This document shows, piece after piece, positions 6,911-13,241 of a stretch of 31,269 bases of DNA. Each line of letters opens with the position of its first letter. Within the stretch, counting starts at the first letter, position 1. The position numbers were made by a program, and so were the translations under genes. The notes beneath the pieces were generated by a model. It did not search any database, was not told the DNA's origin, and saw only the letters and a program-made list of their open reading frames with translations. This DNA is from a virus, in the IMG/VR virus record IMGVR_UViG_3300009149_000169, positions 1 through 31,269 of that record; one strand, 5' to 3'.

Positions 6911-7036
6911 ATGGCAACTGACGATTGGTACGAGACCAGATGTGCTGGCGGGTGTCCCGCAAAGTGGGTGGTAGGGCGGGCTTTTATGAAACTAATCGGC
7001 GAAAGCCGGAAAGGAAACAAGGTGGCGGCAGAATAA
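6911..7036 (+). CDS. 41-residue protein of unknown function
   Basis: The start is fixed by a near-perfect ribosome site, AAAGGAGGTGA, 5-6 bases before ATG 6911; an upstream in-frame GTG at 6788 has no such site and lies within the tRNA-like element. The peptide has a C-x-x-x-C pair (CAGGC) and a basic C-terminus. Not recognised. Confidence 0.6.
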   Translation: MATDDWYETRCAGGCPAKWVVGRAFMKLIGESRKGNKVAAE

Positions 7037-7107
7037 CAAAAAAGTAAAAAGGTCAAGTTTTGAATGTTTGAGGGAAAAATATAGTTAGAAAGACGCCGTG
7101 GTCTGCC

Positions 7108-7143
7108 GCCGCCGCCTTTTATGAAAGGGAAAAGAAAATGAAA
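7108..7143 (+). repeat. Duplicated leader, copy 1 (GCCGCCGCC...AAAGGGAAAAG...ATG)
   Basis: This leader recurs at 7293-7328 with only single-base length differences. It contains the ribosome site and the start codon of the gene at 7138, and copy 2 has the same role for the gene at 7323. Confidence 0.8.
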
Positions 7144-7293
7144 GCTAAAGTTAAACAAGTCTGTACTAATCGTGGTTTGACTCATTCAGAAGCAAGAAAG
7201 GTACTCAAGCAGTTAAAAACACATCCAGAAGTATGTGATAGATGCAATATAAAGCCTTGTGTATTTGCTGTATATGTTTATGGAAAACTTTAG
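7138..7293 (+). CDS. 51-residue Cys-rich protein
   Basis: ATG at 7138 follows AAAGGG by about 9 bases; the frame ends at TAG 7291-7293. The product is basic at its N-terminus (MKAKVKQVCTNRGLTHSEAR) with a helix (ARKVLKQLKTH) and a C-D-R-C-N-I-K-P-C cluster near the C-terminus that could bind zinc. Function unknown. Confidence 0.6.
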   Translation: MKAKVKQVCTNRGLTHSEARKVLKQLKTHPEVCDRCNIKPCVFAVYVYGKL

Positions 7294-7328
7294 CCGCCGC
7301 CTTTTATGAAGGGAAAAGAAAAATGAAA
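7293..7328 (+). repeat. Duplicated leader, copy 2
   Basis: GCCGCCGCC-TTTTATGAA-GGGAAAAGAAAAATG, nearly identical to 7108-7143. It carries the ribosome site of the gene at 7323 and starts on the last base of the preceding gene's stop codon. Confidence 0.8.
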
Positions 7329-7460
7329 CGATGTAGGGATTGTAGATGGTGGCCTTGGTGGAAGATTAAACCAAAATGTCATTTTATGGATGTCACCGAT
7401 GGTAACAGCAAAATGGTTTGTTACGTCCGCAAATGGTGGAAATTCTGGAGACCAAAATGA
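7323..7460 (+). CDS. 45-residue Trp/Cys-rich basic peptide
   Basis: The start at ATG 7323 is supported by the repeated AAGGG leader; the longer frame from 7242 lies inside the previous gene. The peptide has C-R-D-C, later single Cys residues and seven Trp (RWWPWWK, RKWWKFW), with strong positive charge: possibly zinc-binding or membrane-active. It overlaps the next gene by ATGA. Confidence 0.6.
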   Translation: MKRCRDCRWWPWWKIKPKCHFMDVTDGNSKMVCYVRKWWKFWRPK

Positions 7461-7795
7461 AACAGGTAATTACATATCTTGGTGTTGTCATTCTTTGTCA
7501 AGTTCTTGGCTTTTGTCTTGGCATTCTCTACTGGGCGAGCAAGCCGGTGAGCTTCTATCACACTCTCGGCTTTCGCCCTGTTTGCTCAACGAGCAGCCCG
7601 GTCAAAATACAGGCGGCACAGGCCGAACTCTGTCGGCTTGGCTGCGACATCGGGCCGGATGGTGTGGATGGCAAGTGGGGCAAAAACTCTGCATTAGCGT
7701 TTTGTAAACTTGTAACTGATTTAGAAAACAGGGCGAGGAGGCTAAAGGAGACGAAAAATGGACAAAAAAGAACATCGCAAAACCATTCCTTGTGA
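7457..7795 (+). CDS. Membrane-anchored peptidoglycan-binding (PG_binding_1-like) protein
   Basis: 112 residues from ATG 7457, which overlaps the preceding stop (ATGA) and has GGAG about 7 bases upstream. An N-terminal membrane helix (about residues 3-24, VITYLGVVILCQVLGFCLGI) is followed by V-K-I-Q-A-A-Q-A-E-L-C-x-L-G-C-D-I-G-P-D-G-V-D-G-K-W-G-x-x-S-A-L-A-F, which matches the helix-loop pattern of peptidoglycan-binding domain 1 (Q-x-x-L...L-G...G-x-D-G-x-x-G-x-x-T-x-x-A-(L/V)-x-x-F). There is no catalytic domain. It would sit in the inner membrane with the binding domain in the periplasm; a role in cell-wall targeting, lysis control or exclusion is possible. Confidence 0.65.
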   Translation: MKQVITYLGVVILCQVLGFCLGILYWASKPVSFYHTLGFRPVCSTSSPVKIQAAQAELCRLGCDIGPDGVDGKWGKNSALAFCKLVTDLENRARRLKETKNGQKRTSQNHSL

Positions 7796-8069
7796 TGACC
7801 AGCCCGCCACACAGACGGGGGAATTGGCGAAAAGGTTAAGAAAAAGAGCTGGAACAGAAAGAACATTGTTCCCAAATGATTGGCGGGGAAACGAAGGAGC
7901 CGAAATTTACGAGCAAGCCGCCGCCTACATCGAGGCGTTGGAGAAGGCGTGTGGTTTGGCTTATGAGGGTTTATGCACTAATGACCTCGACGCCTGTGAA
8001 AGAGCCATTAAGTTTATAGACCAAATTATGCCTGATAAGAAAGCCGCTCTCGGCGAGGAGAAGAAATGA
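7758..8069 (+). CDS. Hypothetical phage protein
   Basis: 103 residues; AAAGGAGA lies about 7 bases before the ATG, although the gene overlaps the previous one by 38 bases. It is mainly helical (AEIYEQAAAYIEALEKACG) and highly charged, with no membrane segment. Its stop overlaps the YopX-like start (ATGA). Not recognised beyond resembling other small early phage proteins. Confidence 0.6.
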   Translation: MDKKEHRKTIPCDDQPATQTGELAKRLRKRAGTERTLFPNDWRGNEGAEIYEQAAAYIEALEKACGLAYEGLCTNDLDACERAIKFIDQIMPDKKAALGEEKK

Positions 8070-8311
8070 GACCTATAAAATATCGAGCGTGGGACAACAA
8101 AAAGCATTTTTGGCTTAACCCTGAATACTTCTATGTTACAGGCGAAGGTCGTGGGTTTACTTGTGAGCATAGCAAAGGGATGTATTCAGACTCTTACGAG
8201 TTAATGGGTACTAATCGTTATACTATTATCCAGTTCACCGGCCTTTTGGACAAGAACGGCAAAGAGATATACGAGGGGGATATAGTAAGACACAAAGCAG
8301 GAGATGTATAG
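8066..8311 (+). CDS. YopX-like protein, N-terminal half, ended by amber codon
   Basis: 81 residues up to TAG 8309-8311. It begins M-R-P-I-K-Y-R-A-W-D and contains I-I-Q-F-T-G-L-L-D-K-N-G-K-E-I-Y-E-G-D-I-V-R, the hallmark of the YopX family of small phage/plasmid proteins (function unsettled). The usual C-terminal half (V-x-F...I-E-V-I-G-N-I-x-E-x-P-E-L) is present in the same frame directly after the TAG, so the protein is cut in the middle. The start is coupled to the previous gene by ATGA. The truncated form lacks half the conserved fold. Confidence 0.85.
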   Translation: MRPIKYRAWDNKKHFWLNPEYFYVTGEGRGFTCEHSKGMYSDSYELMGTNRYTIIQFTGLLDKNGKEIYEGDIVRHKAGDV

Positions 8312-8575
8312 GTTGTTAAATTTGAGTACAGAGAAAATGAGGGTTGGGCGTGGAATGGTTATAATTGTTTTGTAAAATCAGAGTGGGGCTTAATTGAAGT
8401 CATCGGCAACATCCACGAATCCCCCGAACTCATAGAGGAGACGAAATGCGACAAGTGTGGCAGTCCTGATGTTTATAAGGAATGGGACAATGTAAAACTC
8501 TGCCGAATATGCTTTGAGGATTTAGAAGCAGAGGCACGAACATTAACGGAACCCAATAACGAGGAGAGCGAATGA
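8312..8575 (+). pseudogene. YopX-like C-terminal half plus zinc ribbon, downstream of in-frame TAG
   Basis: The frame of the YopX-like gene continues without another stop for 87 codons after TAG 8309-8311 and ends at TGA 8573-8575, overlapping the next ATG (ATGA at 8572). It encodes V-V-K-F-E-Y...I-E-V-I-G-N-I-H-E-S-P-E-L-I-E, the YopX C-terminus, then a CxxC...CxxC ribbon (CDKCGS...CRIC). I found no ATG, GTG or TTG in frame to start it independently. Either the TAG is a recent nonsense mutation (or a base-call error), or it is read through to a 169-residue protein. TAG is used as an ordinary stop elsewhere in the window. Confidence 0.7.
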
Positions 8576-8883
8576 CCCCACAGATGACATTCTTGCAATT
8601 GCAACGCCGCCCGCCGGAGGTTTTGTTGAATCCTTCTGTTGACGATGAGGATTTGCCGAGACTTAGCAGGCAATGCCGCAAGATTCTACGGCGTTTGCTT
8701 AATAAGGATTTATCTGCGCCGTCCAATAAAGAGCTAAGCGCAATTGCACTTAAATATACTGGCCGATTATCGGAAATAAGACAGGCTTTACAGCAAGTCG
8801 GCTGGAATGTGGTAGTTATCAAAAGGTTAAAGAGCGGGCTTAATTATTACGGTATTGTCGAAAGCGAGGTTAATGATGGCTGA
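8572..8883 (+). CDS. Winged-helix DNA-binding protein (HTH_39-like)
   Basis: 103 residues. Residues about 27-95 read L-S-R-Q-C-R-K-I-L-R-R-L-L...S-N-K-E-L-S-A-I-A-L-K-Y-T-G-R-L-S-E-I-R-Q-A-L-Q-Q-V-G-W-x-V, then a strand with Y-Y-G-I-V. This is the pattern of small phage winged-helix proteins (Q-x-x-I-L-x-x-L...R-I-x-x-L-R-x-x-G), known as HTH_39. It may regulate early genes or assist replication. It is translationally coupled to the read-through YopX frame (ATGA) and overlaps the next gene. Confidence 0.6.
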   Translation: MTPQMTFLQLQRRPPEVLLNPSVDDEDLPRLSRQCRKILRRLLNKDLSAPSNKELSAIALKYTGRLSEIRQALQQVGWNVVVIKRLKSGLNYYGIVESEVNDG

Positions 8884-9193
8884 ATTTACAAAAGGTGAAT
8901 GGAAAATATTTACTGAGTCAGAAGGCTATTTAAGCATATCCCCTATCGATGCATACATTGACCACGGCAGTACGGATATAACAGAAGAAGATAGAGCCAA
9001 CGCTCGTCTTATTGCCGCTGCGCCAGACCTGTATGCGGCGTGCAAAGAAATCGACCATTTTTTCAATGAAAGCGTAGGCCAAGTTTGTACTGAAAAGCAG
9101 GCGTACGATGCGTACCATAATTCTGGAACAAGCGATAGGGTCAAGGCTGCTCTTACCAAGGCAGACAAATTGAAAGGAGAAAATGATGGCTGA
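8876..9193 (+). CDS. Conserved phage protein (ANARLIAAAPDLYAA family)
   Basis: 105 residues from ATG 8876 (GAGG 7 bases upstream); ATG 8873 is also possible. It contains E-E-D-R-A-N-A-R-L-I-A-A-A-P-D-L-Y-A-A-C, a signature very widespread in small phage early proteins of unknown function. It overlaps the genes on both sides by a few bases, consistent with one operon. Confidence 0.75.
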   Translation: MAEFTKGEWKIFTESEGYLSISPIDAYIDHGSTDITEEDRANARLIAAAPDLYAACKEIDHFFNESVGQVCTEKQAYDAYHNSGTSDRVKAALTKADKLKGENDG

Positions 9194-9986
9194 TACAGAA
9201 ACAGAAATTCAAGAAGTAGTGGCTGAAAAAGTTGGAATGCCCACTCCGCTCGAAGTGGAACTCGACAGCCAAAAGGCAATAGCTCGTATATCGGCTATTG
9301 CCCACGTAATTGATGGTTGTGCTAAGGTATCAATTCAACGCACAAATCCGAAAGACTGGGTGAAAATGGGAGATTCGTATTATTTACAAGCTGCTGGTGC
9401 CCAAAAAATACGGCCTATCTGGGGCATTTATTATCGAGACCGTGAAGTAACAAGAGAAAGCAATCCTGATGGTAGTTACAGCTACATAGTAACCGGCAAA
9501 GTCGGAAGTAAAGTTCTCGACCAGCTTTACGGCGAAGTAATAATTGAGATTGATGGAGGTCGGTCATCTTCGGATGCTTTCTTTACCGGCAAAGATGGCA
9601 ATAAGGTTCCAGACCCAATGGACATTCGGAAAGCGGCTCTTGCAAACTGGGAGGCCCGGGCAGTAACCGCCTTGCTTGGCTTAAAGAATATGAGCGCCGA
9701 AGATTTGCAACATAACGGCATTAGCGTTAGTGGCATCGCAAAAGTGGATTATCAAAAAGGTGCGGAGGGCGGTGGCAAAACCGAGTTTATCTCAGCAGCA
9801 CAACAGAAGCGACTGTTTGCAATCTGCAAGGCCAATGGTCTGAGCGAAAATCAATTAAAGACCTATCTGACTCTGCATCACAACGTAGATTCGACCTCAC
9901 AGATTAAGCGTGGCAAGCAATATGAAAATATTTGCTATTGGGCCGAGACTGGCGGAAGTGCAAAAGAGCCTGGTGAAGGAGAGTAA
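9183..9986 (+). CDS. Probable single-strand annealing / recombination protein
   Basis: 267 residues; AGGAGA precedes the ATG. The N-terminal domain reads D-W-V-K-M-G-D-S-Y-Y-L-Q-A-A-G-A-Q-K-I-R, later D-P-M-D-I-R-K-A-A-L-A-N-W-E-A-R-A-V-T-A-L-L-G-L, similar to phage recombination proteins I associate with RecT/Erf/Rad52-like annealases. The C-terminus (about residues 200-255) has I-S-A-A-Q-Q-K-R-L-F-A-I-C-K-A-N-G-L and I-K-R-G-K-Q-Y-E-N-I-C, a short helical module often found at the C-terminus of such proteins. A Cas4/RecB-like nuclease follows one small gene later, the standard partner in annealing-type recombination modules. Exact family uncertain. Confidence 0.55.
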   Translation: MMADTETEIQEVVAEKVGMPTPLEVELDSQKAIARISAIAHVIDGCAKVSIQRTNPKDWVKMGDSYYLQAAGAQKIRPIWGIYYRDREVTRESNPDGSYSYIVTGKVGSKVLDQLYGEVIIEIDGGRSSSDAFFTGKDGNKVPDPMDIRKAALANWEARAVTALLGLKNMSAEDLQHNGISVSGIAKVDYQKGAEGGGKTEFISAAQQKRLFAICKANGLSENQLKTYLTLHHNVDSTSQIKRGKQYENICYWAETGGSAKEPGEGE

Positions 9987-9988
9987 TT

Positions 9989-10153
9989 ATGGATTTATGT
10001 TCTGAGAAACACGAGGAAGTTTGTTATGAAGGCCGAATATGCCCTGTTTGCGATACACGAGACGATTTACAAGGCCAAATCGATGAGATTGCAAAAGAGT
10101 TAAGTTCGGCTGAAAAATATATTGAAGAATTGGAGGCATCACAAAATGATTAA
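9989..10153 (+). CDS. 54-residue Cys-motif/coiled-coil protein
   Basis: ATG 9989 follows GAAGGAGAG by 6 bases; the stop TAA 10151-10153 overlaps the nuclease start. C4, H8, C12 and the pair C18-P-V-C21 could bind one zinc; the second half is a coiled coil (QGQIDEIAKELSSAEKYIEE). It sits between the annealing protein and the nuclease, so it may help recombination. Inferred from position only. Confidence 0.6.
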   Translation: MDLCSEKHEEVCYEGRICPVCDTRDDLQGQIDEIAKELSSAEKYIEELEASQND

Positions 10154-11090
10154 CATCGTAGAAAAAGTAGCTGACTATCTGCTTGGTGAGCGAGTACGTC
10201 GTCCTTGTTACGCAAACACCGGCTCGAAAGTTGGTTTTCCTTGTGCAAGATGTTTGGTTTACAGTCGGCTCAACTGGAAAGAATCTGTCTTGCCAGAACT
10301 TAGTTTGGCTTATATCTTCGAGGAAGGTAAGACGCACGAGAAGGCGACTATACAGTTGTTGATGAATGCAGGGTTTGAGTTCACGAAATCGCAGACGACT
10401 CTCAGTTGGCCAGATATACAAGCATCGGGTCATATAGATGGTGAACTTACTTTTAACGGTGAGACTTGTCCTATAGAAATCAAGACTTCTAACCAATTCA
10501 CTTGGGAAAAATTAAACAACCAAGAGGATTTGAAAGCATCAGATAAAATCTGGGTAAAGAACTGGTACGGGCAATTGCAGCTTTACTTATGGATGATGAG
10601 TCAGCCACGAATGATATTGTTGCTAAAGAACAAGCAGAGCGGCCAGCTAAAGCAGATAGAGATAACAATAGATATGGATTACTCCGATAAGCTGGTGAAA
10701 AAGTTGGAACTTGTCAACAAGCACGTGGCCGAAAAGACATATCCCGACCGTATTTCCGACCGCACAGTTTGTCAGTATTGCGATTTTCGACATATCTGTT
10801 TGCCGGACGAGGACTCCGACCAAATCAAGATTACAGACAATACTGAGCTTCTCGAATTGCTTGAAGAACGAGAAGAGTTACGACAGGCCGCAAAGGACTA
10901 TGAGGCAGTAGATAAGAAGTTGAAAGAATATTGGAAACATACAGAAACCGGTACTTATCTTGTCGGCGGAAAGTATCAGGTCAAACTCTCAATGTGCAAG
11001 CGAATAATCTACACCGTTCCGCCAGAGATAAAAGAACAATACAAAGATTCGATGGAATATCCGAGGGCCACAATTACAAAGATACAATGA
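10146..11090 (+). CDS. PD-(D/E)XK nuclease, Cas4/RecB-like with Fe-S cysteines
   Basis: 314 residues from ATG 10146 (GGAGG 9 bases upstream). Visible active-site elements: H64 (GKTHEK), D98 (GHIDGE), and E111-I-K113 (PIEIKTS), the D...E-x-K core of RecB-family exonucleases. C33/C36 near the N-terminus and C209, C212, C218 near the C-terminus match the split cysteine set that holds a 4Fe-4S cluster in Cas4 and AddB. The family trims DNA ends to produce single strands. Placed just after the annealing protein, it is the likely exonuclease of the phage recombination module. No CRISPR array or other cas gene is present. Confidence 0.85.
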   Translation: MINIVEKVADYLLGERVRRPCYANTGSKVGFPCARCLVYSRLNWKESVLPELSLAYIFEEGKTHEKATIQLLMNAGFEFTKSQTTLSWPDIQASGHIDGELTFNGETCPIEIKTSNQFTWEKLNNQEDLKASDKIWVKNWYGQLQLYLWMMSQPRMILLLKNKQSGQLKQIEITIDMDYSDKLVKKLELVNKHVAEKTYPDRISDRTVCQYCDFRHICLPDEDSDQIKITDNTELLELLEEREELRQAAKDYEAVDKKLKEYWKHTETGTYLVGGKYQVKLSMCKRIIYTVPPEIKEQYKDSMEYPRATITKIQ

Positions 11091-11329
11091 CAGTTATTAA
11101 ATTAGTGCAGTTGCTCCGAGATGAGTATTTTCAGGATTTGCGAAGTGAAAAAGAAAAGCAATTTGTCGAAGATATGTTCGATGGGTTACAAGGTTTGCCA
11201 CAGAATCTTAGTGTTACAGACCTTGACGAATATCTTACCCCACGACAGATACAATGGATTCGTGACATAGCTCAATATGTAGGGATAGCTGTTAGCGGGA
11301 CAACGAAACTTAGAAAGGAAATATTATGA
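11087..11329 (+). CDS. Small hypothetical protein coupled to the nuclease
   Basis: 80 residues from ATG 11087, which overlaps the nuclease stop (ATGA); a longer frame from 10931 lies inside the nuclease and lacks a ribosome site. It is acidic, with L-T-P-R-Q-I-Q-W-I-R-D-I-A-Q-Y near the C-terminus, a helix also seen in small phage proteins of unknown function. It ends in ATGA with the next gene. Confidence 0.6.
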   Translation: MTVIKLVQLLRDEYFQDLRSEKEKQFVEDMFDGLQGLPQNLSVTDLDEYLTPRQIQWIRDIAQYVGIAVSGTTKLRKEIL

Positions 11330-11568
11330 AAATGGTAATTACAAGAGATGATGATGGATTTATGGAGTTGTGGCCGATTGGGGCGTTTGAAAATTTATAT
11401 AAAGAAGATGGCGATTGGGTCGGTTCGAGGCATAACAGCATTTTAAGCACAGACGATTGGTATGTTCCTTATCTGCACTTCAAGGGCGTCTGCAAGCTCC
11501 TCGGCTTCGTACCCCGCAAGGGTTCAAAGCAAGTAGTAGATATTACAGTAAAGAGATTGAAAAAGTAA
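11326..11568 (+). CDS. Small hypothetical protein
   Basis: 80 residues, coupled by ATGA to the preceding gene with AAAGGAAA upstream. It contains D-G-F-M-E-L-W-P and G-D-W-V-G-S-R, then a basic C-terminus. No family recognised. Context is the recombination/early operon. Confidence 0.6.
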   Translation: MKMVITRDDDGFMELWPIGAFENLYKEDGDWVGSRHNSILSTDDWYVPYLHFKGVCKLLGFVPRKGSKQVVDITVKRLKK

Positions 11569-11579
11569 AGGACTAAAAA

Positions 11580-11993
11580 ATGGCAAAGAAACAAGGATTT
11601 AGTAGATGGGATGATTTGCAGCGTTACCAGCTTAATGGACACAAACCCAAAAAACTTGCCAGAGAGCTTGTTAAGGAAGCAAAAAACTTCCTGCCGGAAT
11701 ACAAATTTGAGTTTTGCGGTGGCATTTGGTTATGTAGAGGTGACGGGGCTTGTGATGATTATGTTTTTCACTTTGCAATCGCAATGAAACAAGAGCAAAT
11801 CTGGAATTACCCGGAGTATCAGGCCGGATATGCTTTCGGCCTAAATTCCAAAGAGCCATATCGGAGTGCAAATCCTTATGAGGAAAGGTCGCGTCGCAGA
11901 AGCTGGGATTGTGGTTATATCTACGGTCTGTATGACGCAGAAAAGAAGCCCAAAGTAAAGGACGATACGCAGGGACGCTGTGAATGTGGATAG
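11580..11993 (+). CDS. Hypothetical protein with C-terminal CxC
   Basis: 137 residues; AAAGG lies about 9 bases before the ATG. It begins basic (MAKKQGFSRWDDLQRYQLNG), has aromatic Tyr/Trp/Gly-rich segments (GYAFGLNSKEPY, WDCGYIYGLYD) and ends C-E-C-G. Not recognised. The downstream gene lies in the same frame after two in-frame TAGs, with no evidence of readthrough. Confidence 0.6.
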   Translation: MAKKQGFSRWDDLQRYQLNGHKPKKLARELVKEAKNFLPEYKFEFCGGIWLCRGDGACDDYVFHFAIAMKQEQIWNYPEYQAGYAFGLNSKEPYRSANPYEERSRRRSWDCGYIYGLYDAEKKPKVKDDTQGRCECG

Positions 11994-12020
11994 TACCGAA
12001 GAATATAGAAAGGGAATATT

Positions 12021-12437
12021 GTGAAATTGTATGAATTTATAACACCAAGCGACCCTATAACATTTTATGCACCAGATAATGATATTGCAGAGGCAATTGC
12101 TCTTTTTGTAGGCAATGGCAAGGCGGGCATTAAGTCTGTCGATGGTAACGAAGTGCCTAACACAATAACTTTTATTACTGGAATAGCAGAGAACCAATTA
12201 GAAAGACTCAAAGAAACAATGAACAAAAGAATAAACGAGGTAATTGCTGCCGGTAAAACATTTGCAGTTTGTGATGCAGGATTTCGTGAAGAATATGACG
12301 AACTTACAAAGAACAGCACAGATACAAATCGGGTGGAAAAGTGGGACAATAAGCATCGCTCGTCAATGTCTGATTGGTGTGGCTATGCAAGGAACTTAAA
12401 AATCAAGCCGGTTCCAACAGGCGGAAAAGGCATTTAG
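12021..12437 (+). CDS. Conserved phage protein (MKLYEFITPSDPITF family)
   Basis: 138 residues starting at GTG 12021 with AAAGGGA about 9 bases upstream. The N-terminus K-L-Y-E-F-I-T-P-S-D-P-I-T-F-x-A-x-D, then A-x-A-L-F-V-G-N-G-K-A-G, and the C-terminal R-S-S-M-S-D-W-C segment recur in a common phage family of unknown function; related proteins also often start at GTG. Confidence 0.75.
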   Translation: MKLYEFITPSDPITFYAPDNDIAEAIALFVGNGKAGIKSVDGNEVPNTITFITGIAENQLERLKETMNKRINEVIAAGKTFAVCDAGFREEYDELTKNSTDTNRVEKWDNKHRSSMSDWCGYARNLKIKPVPTGGKGI

Positions 12438-12455
12438 ATATTTAATGGAAAAGAT

Positions 12456-12788
12456 ATGAACGAAAAACGCTGCTCAAAATGCAAAGAACTCTTGCCCCAT
12501 AGCGAGTTCTATAAAAACGACACGCACAAGGACGGCTGTGGTTCGTTTTGCAAACAATGCACGAAAATAAATGCTGCTATATCAAAAACAAAACGAAAAA
12601 CACTTTCTTGCAATCCTAAATACAGAGACCTCACGCCGCAACAATTATGCGAAGCTGGTATCTGTCCTAATTGCAAAAGGCCAAACCTAACGAATCGGTT
12701 TTGGCGAAGGCCGAACGATAACATCGCCTATATTTGTAGCTGGTGTGAGACGGAATATGATAAGAACGGAAAGGTTATAGGTGAATAA
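12456..12788 (+). CDS. Double zinc-ribbon protein (HNH-like N-terminus without HNH)
   Basis: 110 residues. C-S-K-C-K-E-L-L-P-H-S-E-F-Y-K-N-x-T-H-K-D-G...F-C-K-Q-C is the zinc knuckle commonly found before HNH endonuclease domains in phages. A second C-P-N-C...C-S-W-C ribbon follows at about residues 70-100, where an HNH domain would be expected. No His-Asn-His core is visible, so it is probably a nucleic-acid-binding relative rather than an active nuclease. It has no strong ribosome site (GGAAAAG). Confidence 0.6.
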   Translation: MNEKRCSKCKELLPHSEFYKNDTHKDGCGSFCKQCTKINAAISKTKRKTLSCNPKYRDLTPQQLCEAGICPNCKRPNLTNRFWRRPNDNIAYICSWCETEYDKNGKVIGE

Positions 12789-12789
12789 G

Positions 12790-13224
12790 ATGGATGAAGA
12801 AACGCAGAATGAAACAAAAAAAGAAACATCAATAGAAGCAATGGAAAAAGCAGTTCATTTTTTGCTTGAGGCAACGAAACGAGTAGATTGGGCACTTCAA
12901 AAACATAAGCAACTCCAAGCCGAGAACGAGCGGCTGAAAGAAATTTTGAATCTACAAAAAGAAACGGGCGAGTGGGCAAACGAAACCTTCGGGAAAGGCC
13001 AAACAGTAATAGGAATTATCAATCATTTAATAAAAGAAGTTTGTGAATTGCGGGATTCTGACAGGCCAGAAGAGGCGGCTGATTGCTTATTGTTGTTGTT
13101 TCAACACGCTCACGAATGCAAATATGATTTGCTTGAAGAAGCCAAAAAGAAGCACGAAATAAATCTAAAGCGAAAATGGGGCAAGCCTGACGAATATGGA
13201 GTAATAGAACATATCAAGCCCTAA
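12790..13224 (+). CDS. DUF550 / MazG-like nucleotide pyrophosphohydrolase
   Basis: 144 residues from ATG 12790, chosen because AGGTGA lies 5 bases upstream; GTG 12781 is an alternative with AAAGG upstream. After a coiled-coil N-terminus, G-E-W-A-N-E-T-F-G...I-N-H-L-I-K-E-V-C-E-L-R...E-E-A-A-D-C-L-L-L-L carries the E-x-x-E and E-x-x-D metal ligands of all-alpha NTP pyrophosphohydrolases, and K-R-K-W-G-K-P-D-E-Y-G-V-I-E-H-I matches the end of DUF550 proteins. These hydrolyse (d)NTPs to monophosphates and may adjust nucleotide pools during phage replication. Confidence 0.75.
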   Translation: MDEETQNETKKETSIEAMEKAVHFLLEATKRVDWALQKHKQLQAENERLKEILNLQKETGEWANETFGKGQTVIGIINHLIKEVCELRDSDRPEEAADCLLLLFQHAHECKYDLLEEAKKKHEINLKRKWGKPDEYGVIEHIKP

Positions 13225-13241
13225 GAACGGAGTCTTAAAAG

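Noticed and set aside
8309-8311. Amber recoding across the whole phage
   Set aside because: TAG ends many other genes cleanly (for example at 7291, 18777 and 19594), and no suppressor tRNA is recognisable.
12781-12789. GTG 12781 as the start of the DUF550 gene
   Set aside because: ATG 12790 has AGGTGA at 5 bases; GTG remains possible but adds only three unremarkable residues.
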